8,252 nt of DNA from an uncultured Ignavibacteriales bacterium (GCA_913053915.1 CAJXGP010000065.1:1-8252), one strand, 5' to 3'. Shown: positions 1 to 6,945, counted from the stretch's first letter. Notes: generated by a model not told the origin, from the letters alone. Made by a program: numbers and translations.

Positions 1-13
1 TTATAAATTGTCG

Positions 14-263
14 CTATGAATCCCTTTTGAGTTCTGGCTTGTCCAGGTTAGGTTTAAAGAGGATTAAATTATTATTTAGCCCATATCCCGGGATGCTATT
101 TCCAAATTTTTAAGAATGCGAATATTAACAATAATCAACACTTTTTCAGAAGAAAAAATAATTTTTTAGACGAGAACTATTCATCAATTTCTAAAAATTG
201 TTTATTAGAATTTCTGCAGAATAATAAATGTTTAAAACTAGAGATTTTATAAAAATGAAAGTT
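14..263 (-). pseudogene. Possible decayed 3' end of a minus-strand gene (alpha-amylase-like?)
   Basis: Three minus-strand open frames tile this stretch, each in a different phase and slightly overlapping or nearly abutting. Frame 263-180 includes CRNSNKQFLEI. Frame 165-76 includes FSSEKVLIIVNIR. Frame 109-14 includes FGNSIPGYGLNNNLILF and PNLDKPELKRDS before a TAG. The pieces RNSN and EKVLIIVNI resemble the C-terminal part of GH13 alpha-amylases, where an LRNSN-like motif precedes a beta domain with a KVLVVVN strand. That match is from memory and weak. The composition looks more like coding than random AT-rich DNA, and the shifting frames suggest several indels. It could also be chance, and nothing here can be translated as one protein. 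Confidence 0.25.
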
Positions 264-283
264 TCATTTTAACAACAATCTAA

Positions 284-421
284 ATTGTATTAGAGGAGAA
301 ATTAATTGTCAACAATAAGAAGATAGAAAAACCGTTTAAATCTTTAATTGTATTAGGCGTAGATTACTTTACCGGGCTGTTAAAACAAACTTTTGCAAAG
401 TTAGATTCCCGGAATCTTTAA
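284..421 (+). pseudogene. Possible frameshifted gene start with intact RBS
   Basis: A GAGGAG ribosome binding site (293-298) stands 7 nt before a TTG at 306. From this TTG the frame reads MSTIRR and stops at once. In the neighbouring phase the sequence is open from 284 to 421 and reads NKKIEKPFKSLIVLG, then VDYFTGLLKQTFAKLDSRNL, before a TAA. One missing base in codons 3-5 would join the TTG start to this frame, giving MSTNKKIEKPFKSL. After the stop further short in-phase pieces appear (SKNFGEPYHLLLKF) between more stops. The reading is of a gene whose start region survives in a mutated state. The family is not recognised, and a chance open frame is not excluded. Confidence 0.3.
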
Positions 422-738
422 GATTTTGAGAATCTTTAAAGTCAAAACAAATAATCTAAAAATTTCGGTGAACCTTATCATTTGTTATTAAAATTCTTAA
501 TTTTACAGAAGATTTATTAGTTTATATAAGGTCGGGTTTATTCCAAAAGTCATTCTTGTGAAAAAAATTAAACTTACGAATAAATTGACGACCAATGCTA
601 TTTTAAAAGCAATTTGACGAGATTTATTTTAAGCAATATAATAATATCGTTTTATTGCTAAACAGATTCTTGATTGTTAAATTAATGATCTAGTTTTAAT
701 TGATTTATGTAAAATATGTAAGAATATGGCGGTACTTA

Positions 739-1209
739 ATGAAAGTATTAGACTTGTTAAAGAAAGAATTTACAATTGCATATCTTAAAGGAGAAAAAAA
801 AGAAGATGTTATTAATGAACTAATCGATTTGTTTCAAAAAGACGCTAGAGTATTAGATATAGATAAGGTTAGGGATTGTGTACTCGAACGGGAGCAAATC
901 ATGTCTACAGGAGTTGGGAAAGGTTTTGCAATTCCTCATGGTAAAACTGATGCCGTTACCGATATACTGGCGGCATTCGGGAAAACCGGCAAACCGATTG
1001 AATATGATTCGTTAGATGGTCAACCTGTTCATTTGGTTTTTCTTCTTGTAGGTAAAGATAATCTCGTTAGTAAACATATTAAACTTCTCAGCAGAATTTC
1101 AAGGATGATGAATAAAGATGACTTCCGTGAAAAACTTATGCATGCAAATTCGGTAGATGAAATATTAGAAATATTTGGAAAAGAAGAAGAAAATTATTTC
1201 GAGCTGTAA
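739..1209 (+). CDS. PTS EIIA domain protein (fructose/PtsN type)
   Basis: Single-domain EIIA protein of the fructose-mannitol/PtsN family, 156 residues from the ATG at 739. In this family a histidine receives phosphate from HPr and either passes it to a sugar EIIB or, in PtsN-like proteins, serves regulation through the phosphorylation state. The phosphoacceptor is visible in GKGFAIPHGKTDAV, with His67 in this numbering (His codon 937-939). The preceding REQIMSTGVG and the later HLVFLLVGKDN segment match the family core. An in-frame TTG at 700 would add 13 residues (MIYVKYVRIWRYL) outside the usual domain; the ATG gives the family's normal length of about 150. No EIIB, EIIC, HPr or EI gene is in the window, so a regulatory role is likelier than sugar transport, but this is inference. 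Neither start has a clear Shine-Dalgarno site. A nested hairpin repeat follows the stop by 46 nt and may end the transcript. Confidence 0.85.
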   Translation: MKVLDLLKKEFTIAYLKGEKKEDVINELIDLFQKDARVLDIDKVRDCVLEREQIMSTGVGKGFAIPHGKTDAVTDILAAFGKTGKPIEYDSLDGQPVHLVFLLVGKDNLVSKHIKLLSRISRMMNKDDFREKLMHANSVDEILEIFGKEEENYFEL

Positions 1210-1254
1210 AGTAAATTAAAGCTGATTTTTAATTTTTTAACCGGGAATTCATTC

Positions 1255-1362
1255 TTTTAGGGAGTGGGATAATAAATTATACATTTATTTTATTAAATAT
1301 TTAGGGGATGGGATAAGTTGTTCTATCCAACCCCCTAAAGTTATTTTATTCCACCCCCAAAA
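1255..1362. repeat. Nested inverted repeat, REP-like, possible terminator
   Basis: Four copies of a ~17-bp motif, approximately TTTAGGGNNTGGGATAA, occur here: two direct (1256-1272 and 1300-1316) and two inverted (1323-1339 and 1346-1362). The inner pair forms a hairpin, 1300-1315 with 1324-1339, with 14 of 16 positions paired and an 8-nt loop. The outer pair, 1255-1272 with 1346-1362, forms a second long stem around it with one bulge and one mismatch. The two left copies differ only by a swapped AG/GA. The G-tract density is high against the AT-rich surroundings. It lies between the PTS gene and hisS, so it may stop transcription, stabilise an mRNA end, or be a REP/BIME-like dispersed repeat. 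Confidence 0.7.
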
Positions 1363-1407
1363 TGTTTACTACTATCGGTTGATTTTACCTTTTTTAATTA
1401 TTTAATA

Positions 1408-1435
1408 TTGAAATAAATTCTATTTTTATTATAAT
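1408..1435 (+). promoter_or_regulatory. Candidate sigma-70-type promoter of hisS
   Basis: TTGAAA (1408-1413) and a perfect TATAAT (1430-1435) are separated by 16 bp and lie 44 bp before the hisS ATG, giving an expected leader of about 38 nt. A second, weaker pair (TTGATT 1379-1384, TAATAT 1403-1408, 18-bp spacer) sits just upstream. In DNA this AT-rich such boxes arise by chance, and Bacteroidota-type sigma factors may prefer other elements. The position directly before hisS and after the hairpin repeat supports it. Confidence 0.4.
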
Positions 1436-1479
1436 AAAATTCATTCGGATTCACTTACCATTAAACGACAAACATTGTA

Positions 1480-2736
1480 ATGATAAAAGCTATAACAGGC
1501 ACTAAAGACATCCTTCCTCCTGAAATTAAAAAATGGAAACACTTAGAAAATATTGTTCAAAAAGTTTTTACAAATTTTAATTACAAAGAAATTAGAACAC
1601 CTATATTCGAAGATACTTCGCTTTTTGCCCGCGGTATCGGAGAACAAACCGATATTGTGAGCAAAGAAATGTATTCCTTTCTAGATAGAAGTGAAACTAG
1701 TATTACATTAAAACCTGAAATGACTGCGGGAGTGGTCAGGGCTTTTATTGAGCATTCGTTAGGTCAAAAGCAACAATTGAATAAGCTGTTTTATATCTCC
1801 CCTATGTTTCGTCAAGAAAGACCACAAGCCGGAAGACTAAGACAATTTCACCAATTTGGCGGAGAGGCATTAGGCAGCGCTTCACCTTTTCTCGATGCGG
1901 AAATGATTCAAATTGCATATATGATTTTAAAGAAACTCGGATTAAAAGATTTATCGATTAGAATAAATTCATTAGGTATTCCTTCATCAAGGGAAATTTA
2001 TAAGAATATTTTGAGAGATTATCTCTCTGATAAAAAGGATAGGTTGTCTCATGACAGCAAGGTGAGATTGGAAAAAAATATTCTGAGAATATTCGATAGT
2101 AAAATTGAAAGCGATCAAGAAATTATGAACGACGCTCCGCTCTTACTAGATTATTTAGATGAAGAAAGTAGTAATGATTTTGAAATTGTGAAAGAATTAC
2201 TTTCAAATTCAAAAATCCCCTATGAAATAGATCCTAAACTTGTACGGGGTTTAGATTATTATACAAAAACCACCTTTGAGATAATCAGTGGAAAAGTAGG
2301 CGCCCAAAGTGCACTTTGCGGTGGCGGCAGGTATGATCCTTTGGTAGAACAATTGGGAGGAAAGCCTACCGCAGGTGTTGGATTTGCTGCCGGGATTGAG
2401 AGAATTCTTCTAGCTTGCGAAAACGAAAATTCTTTTAATTCCGCCGGCGATAAACTTGATTTATATATTGTAAAAATTGATAAAGAATTGACTTCAACTG
2501 TTTACCAAATAGCTTTAAGTTTGCGTAAGCAAAATATTAGTGTGGACCTTGATTATCTGGACCGAAGTGTAAAAGCACAAATGCGTGAAGCAAATAAATT
2601 GAATTCACGGTTTGTCCTTTTTGTGGGTGGTGATGAATACAAACAAGGTAATATCACTTTGAAAAATATGGAAACCGGCGAACAGGAAATTCTAGAATTC
2701 AGCAATTTAGATCTTGTAAGAAATAAATTTGTGTAA
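1480..2736 (+). CDS. hisS: Histidine--tRNA ligase
   Basis: Class II aminoacyl-tRNA synthetase that activates histidine with ATP and charges tRNA-His in the cytoplasm. The 418 residues fit bacterial HisRS. The N-terminus IKAITGTKDILPPE is the usual opening. Motif 2 is at about 103-125 (MFRQERPQAGRLRQFHQ, containing the ATP-binding arginine). The histidine-specific HisA motif LVRGLDYYTKT is at 254-264. A glycine-rich GGGRYD loop is at 281-286, and motif 3 (AGVGFAAGIERIL) is at about 298-310 with its conserved arginine. The anticodon-binding domain fills about 325-418. The ATG at 1480 places the first conserved residues at the family's normal position. No Shine-Dalgarno site is evident, which is common in this type of genome. 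It appears to be transcribed alone: a promoter-like pair precedes it and a hairpin follows about 80 nt after the stop. Confidence 0.97.
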   Translation: MIKAITGTKDILPPEIKKWKHLENIVQKVFTNFNYKEIRTPIFEDTSLFARGIGEQTDIVSKEMYSFLDRSETSITLKPEMTAGVVRAFIEHSLGQKQQLNKLFYISPMFRQERPQAGRLRQFHQFGGEALGSASPFLDAEMIQIAYMILKKLGLKDLSIRINSLGIPSSREIYKNILRDYLSDKKDRLSHDSKVRLEKNILRIFDSKIESDQEIMNDAPLLLDYLDEESSNDFEIVKELLSNSKIPYEIDPKLVRGLDYYTKTTFEIISGKVGAQSALCGGGRYDPLVEQLGGKPTAGVGFAAGIERILLACENENSFNSAGDKLDLYIVKIDKELTSTVYQIALSLRKQNISVDLDYLDRSVKAQMREANKLNSRFVLFVGGDEYKQGNITLKNMETGEQEILEFSNLDLVRNKFV

Positions 2737-2813
2737 TCAATCAAAACATAGCAGTAAAAAGACAAACAGGTAGTATAAAATAACTCTGAAAATTTTTGTG
2801 TTTTTACATGCTG

Positions 2814-2840
2814 AAAAATATTCACAAAAGAATATTTTTT
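2814..2840 (+). terminator. A-rich hairpin downstream of hisS
   Basis: A perfect 10-bp inverted repeat, AAAAATATTC (2814-2823) and GAATATTTTT (2830-2839), encloses a 6-nt loop. The run of T at the end of the right arm would serve as the U-tract, and the A-run on the left arm makes the structure nearly symmetrical, so it could act on either strand. The stem has only one G-C pair and is weak. It sits 78 nt after the hisS stop and 72 nt before the lgt start. Confidence 0.45.
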
Positions 2841-2911
2841 GTAAGTGCACAGAAGAAGTTAATTTTATATGAATTTTTAAAATTTATATTTACCCTGGAA
2901 GGATTTTTAAA

Positions 2912-3835
2912 ATGTATCCTGAACTATTTAAAATAGGACCTTTTACTGTATATAGCTATGGTTTGATGATGGGCATTGCTTTTATTGTTGCCAGTTATAT
3001 TCTAATAAAAGAGTTCGAAAGGAAAAAATTAAATCCCAGTGCAGCAACCGAAATTACTTTATTAGCCATTGTTTTTGGTGTAATTGGAAGTAAACTGCTC
3101 GATTTAATCGAAAATTGGAATTCATTTATTCGAAATCCTTCGATTGCATTTTCCCCCGGCGGATTAACTTTTTATGGTGGATTCATATTAGGTACTATTG
3201 CAATTTTTATTTATGTGAAGAAGAAAAAATACTCTTTTCTATATATTGCCGATGCTACTTCACCGTCGTTGATACTTGCATACGGAATAGGTAGGATAGG
3301 ATGTCAACTTTCAGGCGACGGTGACTACGGTATTCCGACTAATCTACCATGGGGAATGACATACCCGAATGGAACCGTTAAACCGCATAATATATTAAAA
3401 GTTTTTTATCAAAATCATCCTGCTTTAGCCGTAAAAGATCATTTTCATCAATTGTCTTCGCAAATAGTAGGCTATGATCATTATGGCACGATTACAAAAT
3501 TTGATGAAGTAATTAGATTACATCCCACTCCTATTTATGAGTTTCTTGCATGCCTTATTATTTTCTTTATTTTATGGAAGCTCAGAAAAAAGGATTGGGC
3601 TGACGGAAAACTCTTTATGGTTTTTCTTTTATTCGCCGGTATTGAAAGATTTACCGTTGAATTTATCCGGTTAAACCCCAAACTTCTTTTTGGTCTTACC
3701 GAAGCACAATTAATTTCTATAGTATTGATAATGATCGGGTTACCCGGGTACATTTATTTAACTAAAAACAAGGATAAACTTCACCGGTTCATTCCTCCGC
3801 CGTATAAAAAAGAAACCAAAAAGGTGAAAGGTTAA
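2912..3835 (+). CDS. lgt: Prolipoprotein diacylglyceryl transferase
   Basis: Integral inner-membrane enzyme that moves a diacylglyceryl group from phosphatidylglycerol to the lipobox cysteine of prolipoproteins, the first step of lipoprotein maturation. The 307 residues contain about seven hydrophobic segments. Family landmarks are YSYGLMMGIAF (14-24), the GGLTFYGG loop (83-90), the signature GRIGCQLSGDGDYG (127-140), HPTPIYEF (204-211), GIERFTVEFIR (243-253) with the late conserved arginine and glutamate, and LTEAQLIS (262-269). The long insert between the signature and HPTPIYE, and the CQLSGDGDYG form instead of the E. coli NFINGE form, fit the Bacteroidota/Chlorobiota subgroup as I remember it. 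Tyr88 stands where E. coli has His103 in FHGG, a substitution also seen in many other Lgt proteins. The ATG has the clearest ribosome binding site in the window, GGAAGG at 2897-2902, 9 nt upstream. The C-terminus is lysine-rich and cytoplasmic. Confidence 0.95.
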   Translation: MYPELFKIGPFTVYSYGLMMGIAFIVASYILIKEFERKKLNPSAATEITLLAIVFGVIGSKLLDLIENWNSFIRNPSIAFSPGGLTFYGGFILGTIAIFIYVKKKKYSFLYIADATSPSLILAYGIGRIGCQLSGDGDYGIPTNLPWGMTYPNGTVKPHNILKVFYQNHPALAVKDHFHQLSSQIVGYDHYGTITKFDEVIRLHPTPIYEFLACLIIFFILWKLRKKDWADGKLFMVFLLFAGIERFTVEFIRLNPKLLFGLTEAQLISIVLIMIGLPGYIYLTKNKDKLHRFIPPPYKKETKKVKG

Positions 3836-3888
3836 ATTAAAATTTTAAAGAAAGGTTATAAACGGAATTTATAAATTTTATTTATTTA

Positions 3889-4011
3889 TTGATAACTCAG
3901 AACGGAGGACTTAAACTTTATTATTCTGCCTCAGATCAAAAAGAGTGTTTACTACAAAGCGGAAATATTCCGGTAATTGTTTTAATGAGTGAAAATTCGA
4001 GTGAATTATGA
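3889..4011 (+). CDS. Doubtful 40-residue ORF, possible gene remnant
   Basis: An open frame from 3862 to the TGA at 4009-4011 has a possible TTG start at 3889. It reads MITQNGGLKLYYSAS, then DQKECLLQSGNIPVIVLMSENSSEL. The amino-acid mix (G, D, E, Q, P, S in balanced use) looks like protein rather than translated AT-rich spacer, yet no family is recognised. There is no membrane segment and no Shine-Dalgarno site. It lies in the same direction between lgt and rlmB, ending 44 nt before the rlmB ATG. It may be a small real gene, the tail of a deleted gene, or chance. Confidence 0.25.
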   Translation: MITQNGGLKLYYSASDQKECLLQSGNIPVIVLMSENSSEL

Positions 4012-4055
4012 AACATCAAAGAGAATAATTATATCCATAAAATAATTTTGATGAA

Positions 4056-4784
4056 ATGAAATTAATCATAGGGCGTAAGCCTGTTCTCGAAGCAATTAAT
4101 TCCGATGAACAGGTTGAGCAGGTAAATATATTACTCGGACAGAGGGGAGCGATAATTACTGCGATTCGTGTTGCGGCTAAAAAACGTAGAATTAAATGTA
4201 ATGTAATTCCGATCGATAAATTTAAAAAGATTACCAACCAACCGAATCACCAAGGTGTAGCGGCACTCAAACCGGATCAAAGATTTTTTCCATTAGAAGA
4301 TATTATTAATGAATCGGGAAAAAAGGAGTATCCTCTCATTTTAATTTTGGATTCTATTCAAGATACACATAACGCCGGTGCTATTTTAAGAAGTGCCGAG
4401 TGTTGCGGTGTTGACGGGATTATTATCACAATGCATAAAAGTGCACCGATCAATACAACTGTGGCAAAAACATCAGCCGGCGCTACCGAGCACCTTAAAA
4501 TATGTAAAGTTAATAATCTTTCGCAGACTTTAGCTACATTAAAAAAAAATGGTTTCTGGATAGTCGGTTCTTCACTACAAAATGCAGTAGATTATACAGA
4601 AGTAAATTACAAAATGCCTATTGCATTGATTGTTGGCAATGAAGAGAAAGGAATCCGAAAATTAACTGCTGAAAATTGTGATTTCCTCGTTAAAATTCCT
4701 ATAAAAGGGAAAATCCAGTCTTTGAATGTTTCCGTTGCGGCGGGAGTCTTGCTTTTTGAAATATTGAAACATCGTAAATCTTGA
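4056..4784 (+). CDS. rlmB: 23S rRNA (guanosine-2'-O-)-methyltransferase, TrmH/SpoU family
   Basis: SPOUT-class methyltransferase that uses S-adenosylmethionine to methylate a ribose 2'-OH of 23S rRNA (G2251 in E. coli for RlmB). The 242 residues match RlmB (about 243). Residues 1-75 form the RNA-binding substrate domain, opening with IIGRKPVLEAI. The knotted catalytic domain shows motif 1 at 97-113 (ILDSIQDTHNAGAILRS, with Asn106 and Arg112), motif 2 at 191-201 (LIVGNEEKGIR) and motif 3 at 213-234 (IPIKGKIQSLNVSVAAGV), which forms the cofactor-binding knot. Assignment to RlmB rather than another TrmH-family enzyme rests on the full-length two-domain build; substrate position is inferred. The ATG at 4056 is used because it begins directly at the conserved N-terminus; an ATG at 4051 is out of frame. 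No Shine-Dalgarno site is seen. Its TGA overlaps a TTG that opens a short glycosyltransferase-like frame. Confidence 0.92.
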   Translation: MKLIIGRKPVLEAINSDEQVEQVNILLGQRGAIITAIRVAAKKRRIKCNVIPIDKFKKITNQPNHQGVAALKPDQRFFPLEDIINESGKKEYPLILILDSIQDTHNAGAILRSAECCGVDGIIITMHKSAPINTTVAKTSAGATEHLKICKVNNLSQTLATLKKNGFWIVGSSLQNAVDYTEVNYKMPIALIVGNEEKGIRKLTAENCDFLVKIPIKGKIQSLNVSVAAGVLLFEILKHRKS

Positions 4785-4837
4785 AATTTCTTTTTGCTAT
4801 TGTTTATAATAATTTTGATGTGCCGGTAACGATATAA
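4781..4837 (+). pseudogene. Possible truncated start of a glycosyltransferase-like gene
   Basis: A TTG at 4781-4783 overlaps the rlmB TGA (TTGA), a typical translational-coupling arrangement. The frame reads MKFLFAIVYNNFDVPVTI and then stops at 4835-4837. The opening resembles family 2 glycosyltransferases, whose first strand often reads like IAIVIYNN. In the next phase the sequence continues SNCSIFIIGNRISNSSN (about 4838-4888), loosely like the second strand of that fold. After that nothing coding-like remains. I read this as the stump of a deleted or decayed gene once co-transcribed with rlmB. The match is short and from memory. Confidence 0.3.
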
Positions 4838-5171
4838 GTAATTGTTCGATCTTTATTATTGGTAACAGAATTTCTAATTCCTCTAATTGACCCCCATTAG
4901 ATAATCATAATAAGTTCTTTTCATTAGTTGAAATAATATATCTAACGAGGTAAACTTAATTCCTAATCAAATCCCAAATCTCAATGCCTAATAATATTAA
5001 TGATATATTTTTGGTCTTGGGATGTTGAGTATTTCTAAGTCAATTATTATTTCACTTCATGATAAATAGAATTAAAAATCAAATTCGATTTTACACTACT
5101 CCAATTGATTTTTAGAATGCTTAGCTTTACTTTTACATATATATTATCAGTTAAAATAAGAGTGTGTTAAA
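4838..5171. other. AT-rich intergenic region upstream of the sigma factor
   Basis: About 330 bp with no gene. Two GGTAAC hexamers occur at 4825-4830 and 4861-4866, 36 bp apart, but no matching -10 element is convincing. The promoter of the sigma gene must lie in this region. TTGATT at 5105-5110 is the best -35-like box, but it lacks a good -10 at standard spacing. The last 60 bp are nearly pure A/T. No terminator hairpin for rlmB is evident. Confidence 0.4.
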
Positions 5172-5753
5172 TTGTCTACAAATATATCTTCAAGCGATAG
5201 TGAATTGATGCAGCGAGTTGCATCGTATGATTCTAAAGCTTTGGAATTATTATACAATCGTTACTCTTCATTGCTTTATACACTAATAAAGAAGATTGTT
5301 GCTGAATCAGAACTTGCGGAAGAAGTACTGGCGGAAGTATTTGTTATCATCTGGAGTAAAATTAATTATTTTGATTCGGCTTTGAATAATGTATACACTT
5401 GGTTGATAACATTAGCCAGGAATAAAGCGGTAGATAAAGTTAAGCGGCTGCGAGCTCCCGAAAATATACCTGAATATAATGAAGAATATGAAAACAATTT
5501 TATCATTCCGCAACTTTCGCCTGAAATTGATCCTTTAGATTTAAGAACGGTAATTAACGTAAAAGATAGCTTTGAAATTGCATTAAATAAACTGACAGAC
5601 GCGCAAAAATATGTAATTTATCTTGCATATTACGAAGGCTTGACACAAAATGAAATTGCGCAAAAGTTGAATATTCCTCTAGCGACTGTGAAATCAAAAA
5701 TTAAAGTTGCACTCGTTAATTTAAAAGATAATCTATTAAAAGAGGAAGTTTAA
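5172..5753 (+). CDS. ECF-type RNA polymerase sigma factor (SigK/RpoE-like)
   Basis: Group 4 (extracytoplasmic function) sigma factor of 193 residues, within the family range. Region 2 spans about 23-94. It includes ALELLYNRYSSLLYTL, the -10-recognition segment with EEVLAEVFVIIWSKI, and the closing YTWLITLARNKAVDKVKR. A polar linker (95-133) follows. Region 4 spans about 134-188, beginning with LNKLTDAQKYVIYLAYYEGL and carrying the helix-turn-helix LTQNEIAQKLNIPLATVKSKI that reads the -35. The start is the TTG at 5172, since an in-frame TAA lies 15 nt upstream; an internal ATG at codon 13 would still leave region 2 intact. The TAATG overlap with the next gene indicates translational coupling to its anti-sigma factor, the usual arrangement. 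The target genes cannot be told from the window. Confidence 0.92.
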   Translation: MSTNISSSDSELMQRVASYDSKALELLYNRYSSLLYTLIKKIVAESELAEEVLAEVFVIIWSKINYFDSALNNVYTWLITLARNKAVDKVKRLRAPENIPEYNEEYENNFIIPQLSPEIDPLDLRTVINVKDSFEIALNKLTDAQKYVIYLAYYEGLTQNEIAQKLNIPLATVKSKIKVALVNLKDNLLKEEV

Positions 5754-6933
5754 TGGCGTTTACAAACGAATACCGTGATTTGCTTTATGCTTATGCACTT
5801 GGTTGTTTGGATAAAAAGGATATTTTAAAATTAAGACAATTTATAATGGAAGGCGGCGAGTATCCACTCCTCAATTAAAAGATAAAGTTGCAAGAAAATT
5901 ATATAGAATAAAGCAGCAAAACGTAAAAAAAAGATCAATTGACGATTCGCAAAAAATACAGGGAAAACCTCCAGGTGAATCCACATCCCATACCGTAGAT
6001 AAATTAACCGGTAATCGGAAAATTCCTTCCGCATTAGATTCTTCACCAAATATTGACAATATACCTTCCGAATCAGTTTCCAATAAATTAGAACCTGATA
6101 TATCCGATAATTTTATTTCTAATCGGTTGAAAACAAAAACTAATGATTTTGAAGAAGTAATTCCTCGTAGAAAAACGGTTGAATTATTCAGGCCTAATCA
6201 AGATACTCAAATTAAAGAACGTAAACCGAAACATGAAACGGATATCGGATCGTCAAAAGCGGGAAATAAATCCGGTCTTAGTGTGAACAACAATGAACAA
6301 ACGGTAATTGAAAACTTACCCGCAAAAAAATCCGAAAATTTAATTTTGAAATCAAAAGGAAAAAAGAAATATGGAAAATCGGATGAAGAATCTTCTTCGA
6401 TAAAAAGGAATAAATCAAAATCACCGATAGTTTTTATATTGATAATACTTATTCTTTTGATTGGAATAGCAGCTATATATCTTAAAGTTTCTTCGGACGT
6501 AAAGACGTATAGGAGCGATATAAAAAATTTAGACATGCAACTTACCGATTTATCTCAAAAAGTAACTTTAAATCAAGAACTGCAAAATATTCTTTCGACA
6601 AAAGATTTACGTATAGTTAATTTAAAAGGAGCAAAAACCAATCCGGAGGGTTTTGGAAAACTAATTATTAGTCTTAATCAAGGGAAGGGATTTTTACAAG
6701 TGAACAATATGCCTAAGATGGGGATAAACCAAGCATTTCAATTGTGGGTAACTGTAAACGGCGGAGTTGTTTCGTTAGGTGTTTTTAATCCTAAAAACAA
6801 GCAACAATACTATCCATTTTCAATTCCCGAATTATCAAATAAAAAGACAACTATTTTTTTCCTTACCGAAGAGCCTTCAACAGGATCCCAAAAACCTAGT
6901 AAAAAAGTTATTTTGACCGGGAAATTAATGTAG
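5753..6933 (+). pseudogene. Frame-broken RskA-like membrane anti-sigma factor
   Basis: Cognate anti-sigma gene, its ATG overlapping the sigma stop. From 5753 the frame encodes MAFTNEYRDLLYAYALGCLD, then KKDILKLRQFIMEGGEYP, an anti-sigma domain start, but ends at a TAA at 5876. The continuing protein is in another phase, open from 5815 to 6933, with LKDKVARKLYRIKQQN straight after the break near 5860-5866. Read through, it would be about 393 residues: sigma-binding domain, a polar K/S/N-rich linker of about 160, a transmembrane helix (6427-6483, PIVFILIILILLIGIAAIY), a coiled-coil-like stretch, and an RskA C-terminal domain (GINQAFQLWVTVNGG, SLGVF, TTIFFLTEEPSTGSQKP). Family members, as I recall, carry about 20 more residues between GGEYP and LKDKVA, so a deletion of 3n+1 bases is likely. 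The first usable start in the second frame is the TTG at 6127, giving a 268-residue membrane piece that lacks the sigma-binding part. No HxxxCxxC zinc motif is present. Real pseudogene and assembly error are both possible. Confidence 0.75.
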
Positions 6934-6945
6934 TTTTTTTGCCAA

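Larger units (their letters stand above)
1..738. other. Long non-genic leader with coding-like fragments
   Basis: No intact gene is visible in this AT-rich stretch. Stops interrupt all six frames at short intervals. Two sub-regions read like broken coding sequence and are listed separately: minus strand 14-263 and plus strand 284-421. An 18-bp imperfect tandem duplication with the unit GAATCTTTAA sits at 412-439. A 19-codon GTG-initiated frame lies at 558-617 (begins MKKIKLTNKL) but has no ribosome binding site. I see no tRNA, riboswitch or clear promoter. The promoter of the downstream PTS gene probably lies somewhere in 600-735, but no box stands out from the A+T background. Confidence 0.5.

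Noticed and set aside
412..439. Tandem GAATCTTTAA units as a start of an iteron or CRISPR-like array
   Set aside because: There are only two imperfect 18-bp units, with no spacers or further copies.
700..738. Upstream TTG start for the PTS EIIA protein
   Set aside because: It adds 13 residues outside the domain and has no ribosome binding site; the ATG at 739 gives the usual length.
2553..2825. Minus-strand open frame of 90 codons over the hisS 3' end
   Set aside because: It lies antisense to the conserved anticodon-binding domain of HisRS and has no domain-like features. The same applies to the minus-strand frames over lgt (3535-3753), rlmB (4016-4237) and the anti-sigma gene (5831-6083, 6207-6536).
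3038..3310. Lgt inactive because Tyr replaces His103 and Cys replaces Asn146 of E. coli
   Set aside because: Both replacements belong to a recognised natural variant of the family, and the late arginine/glutamate motif is intact, so the enzyme is probably active.
4825..4866. Two GGTAAC hexamers as an ECF sigma autoregulatory element
   Set aside because: They lie over 300 bp from the sigma gene, lack a matching -10, and hexamer repeats are expected by chance.
5852..5880. Programmed -1 frameshift joining the two anti-sigma frames
   Set aside because: No slippery heptamer or following stem-loop is visible at the switch, and residues seem to be missing as well, so a deletion or assembly error fits better.
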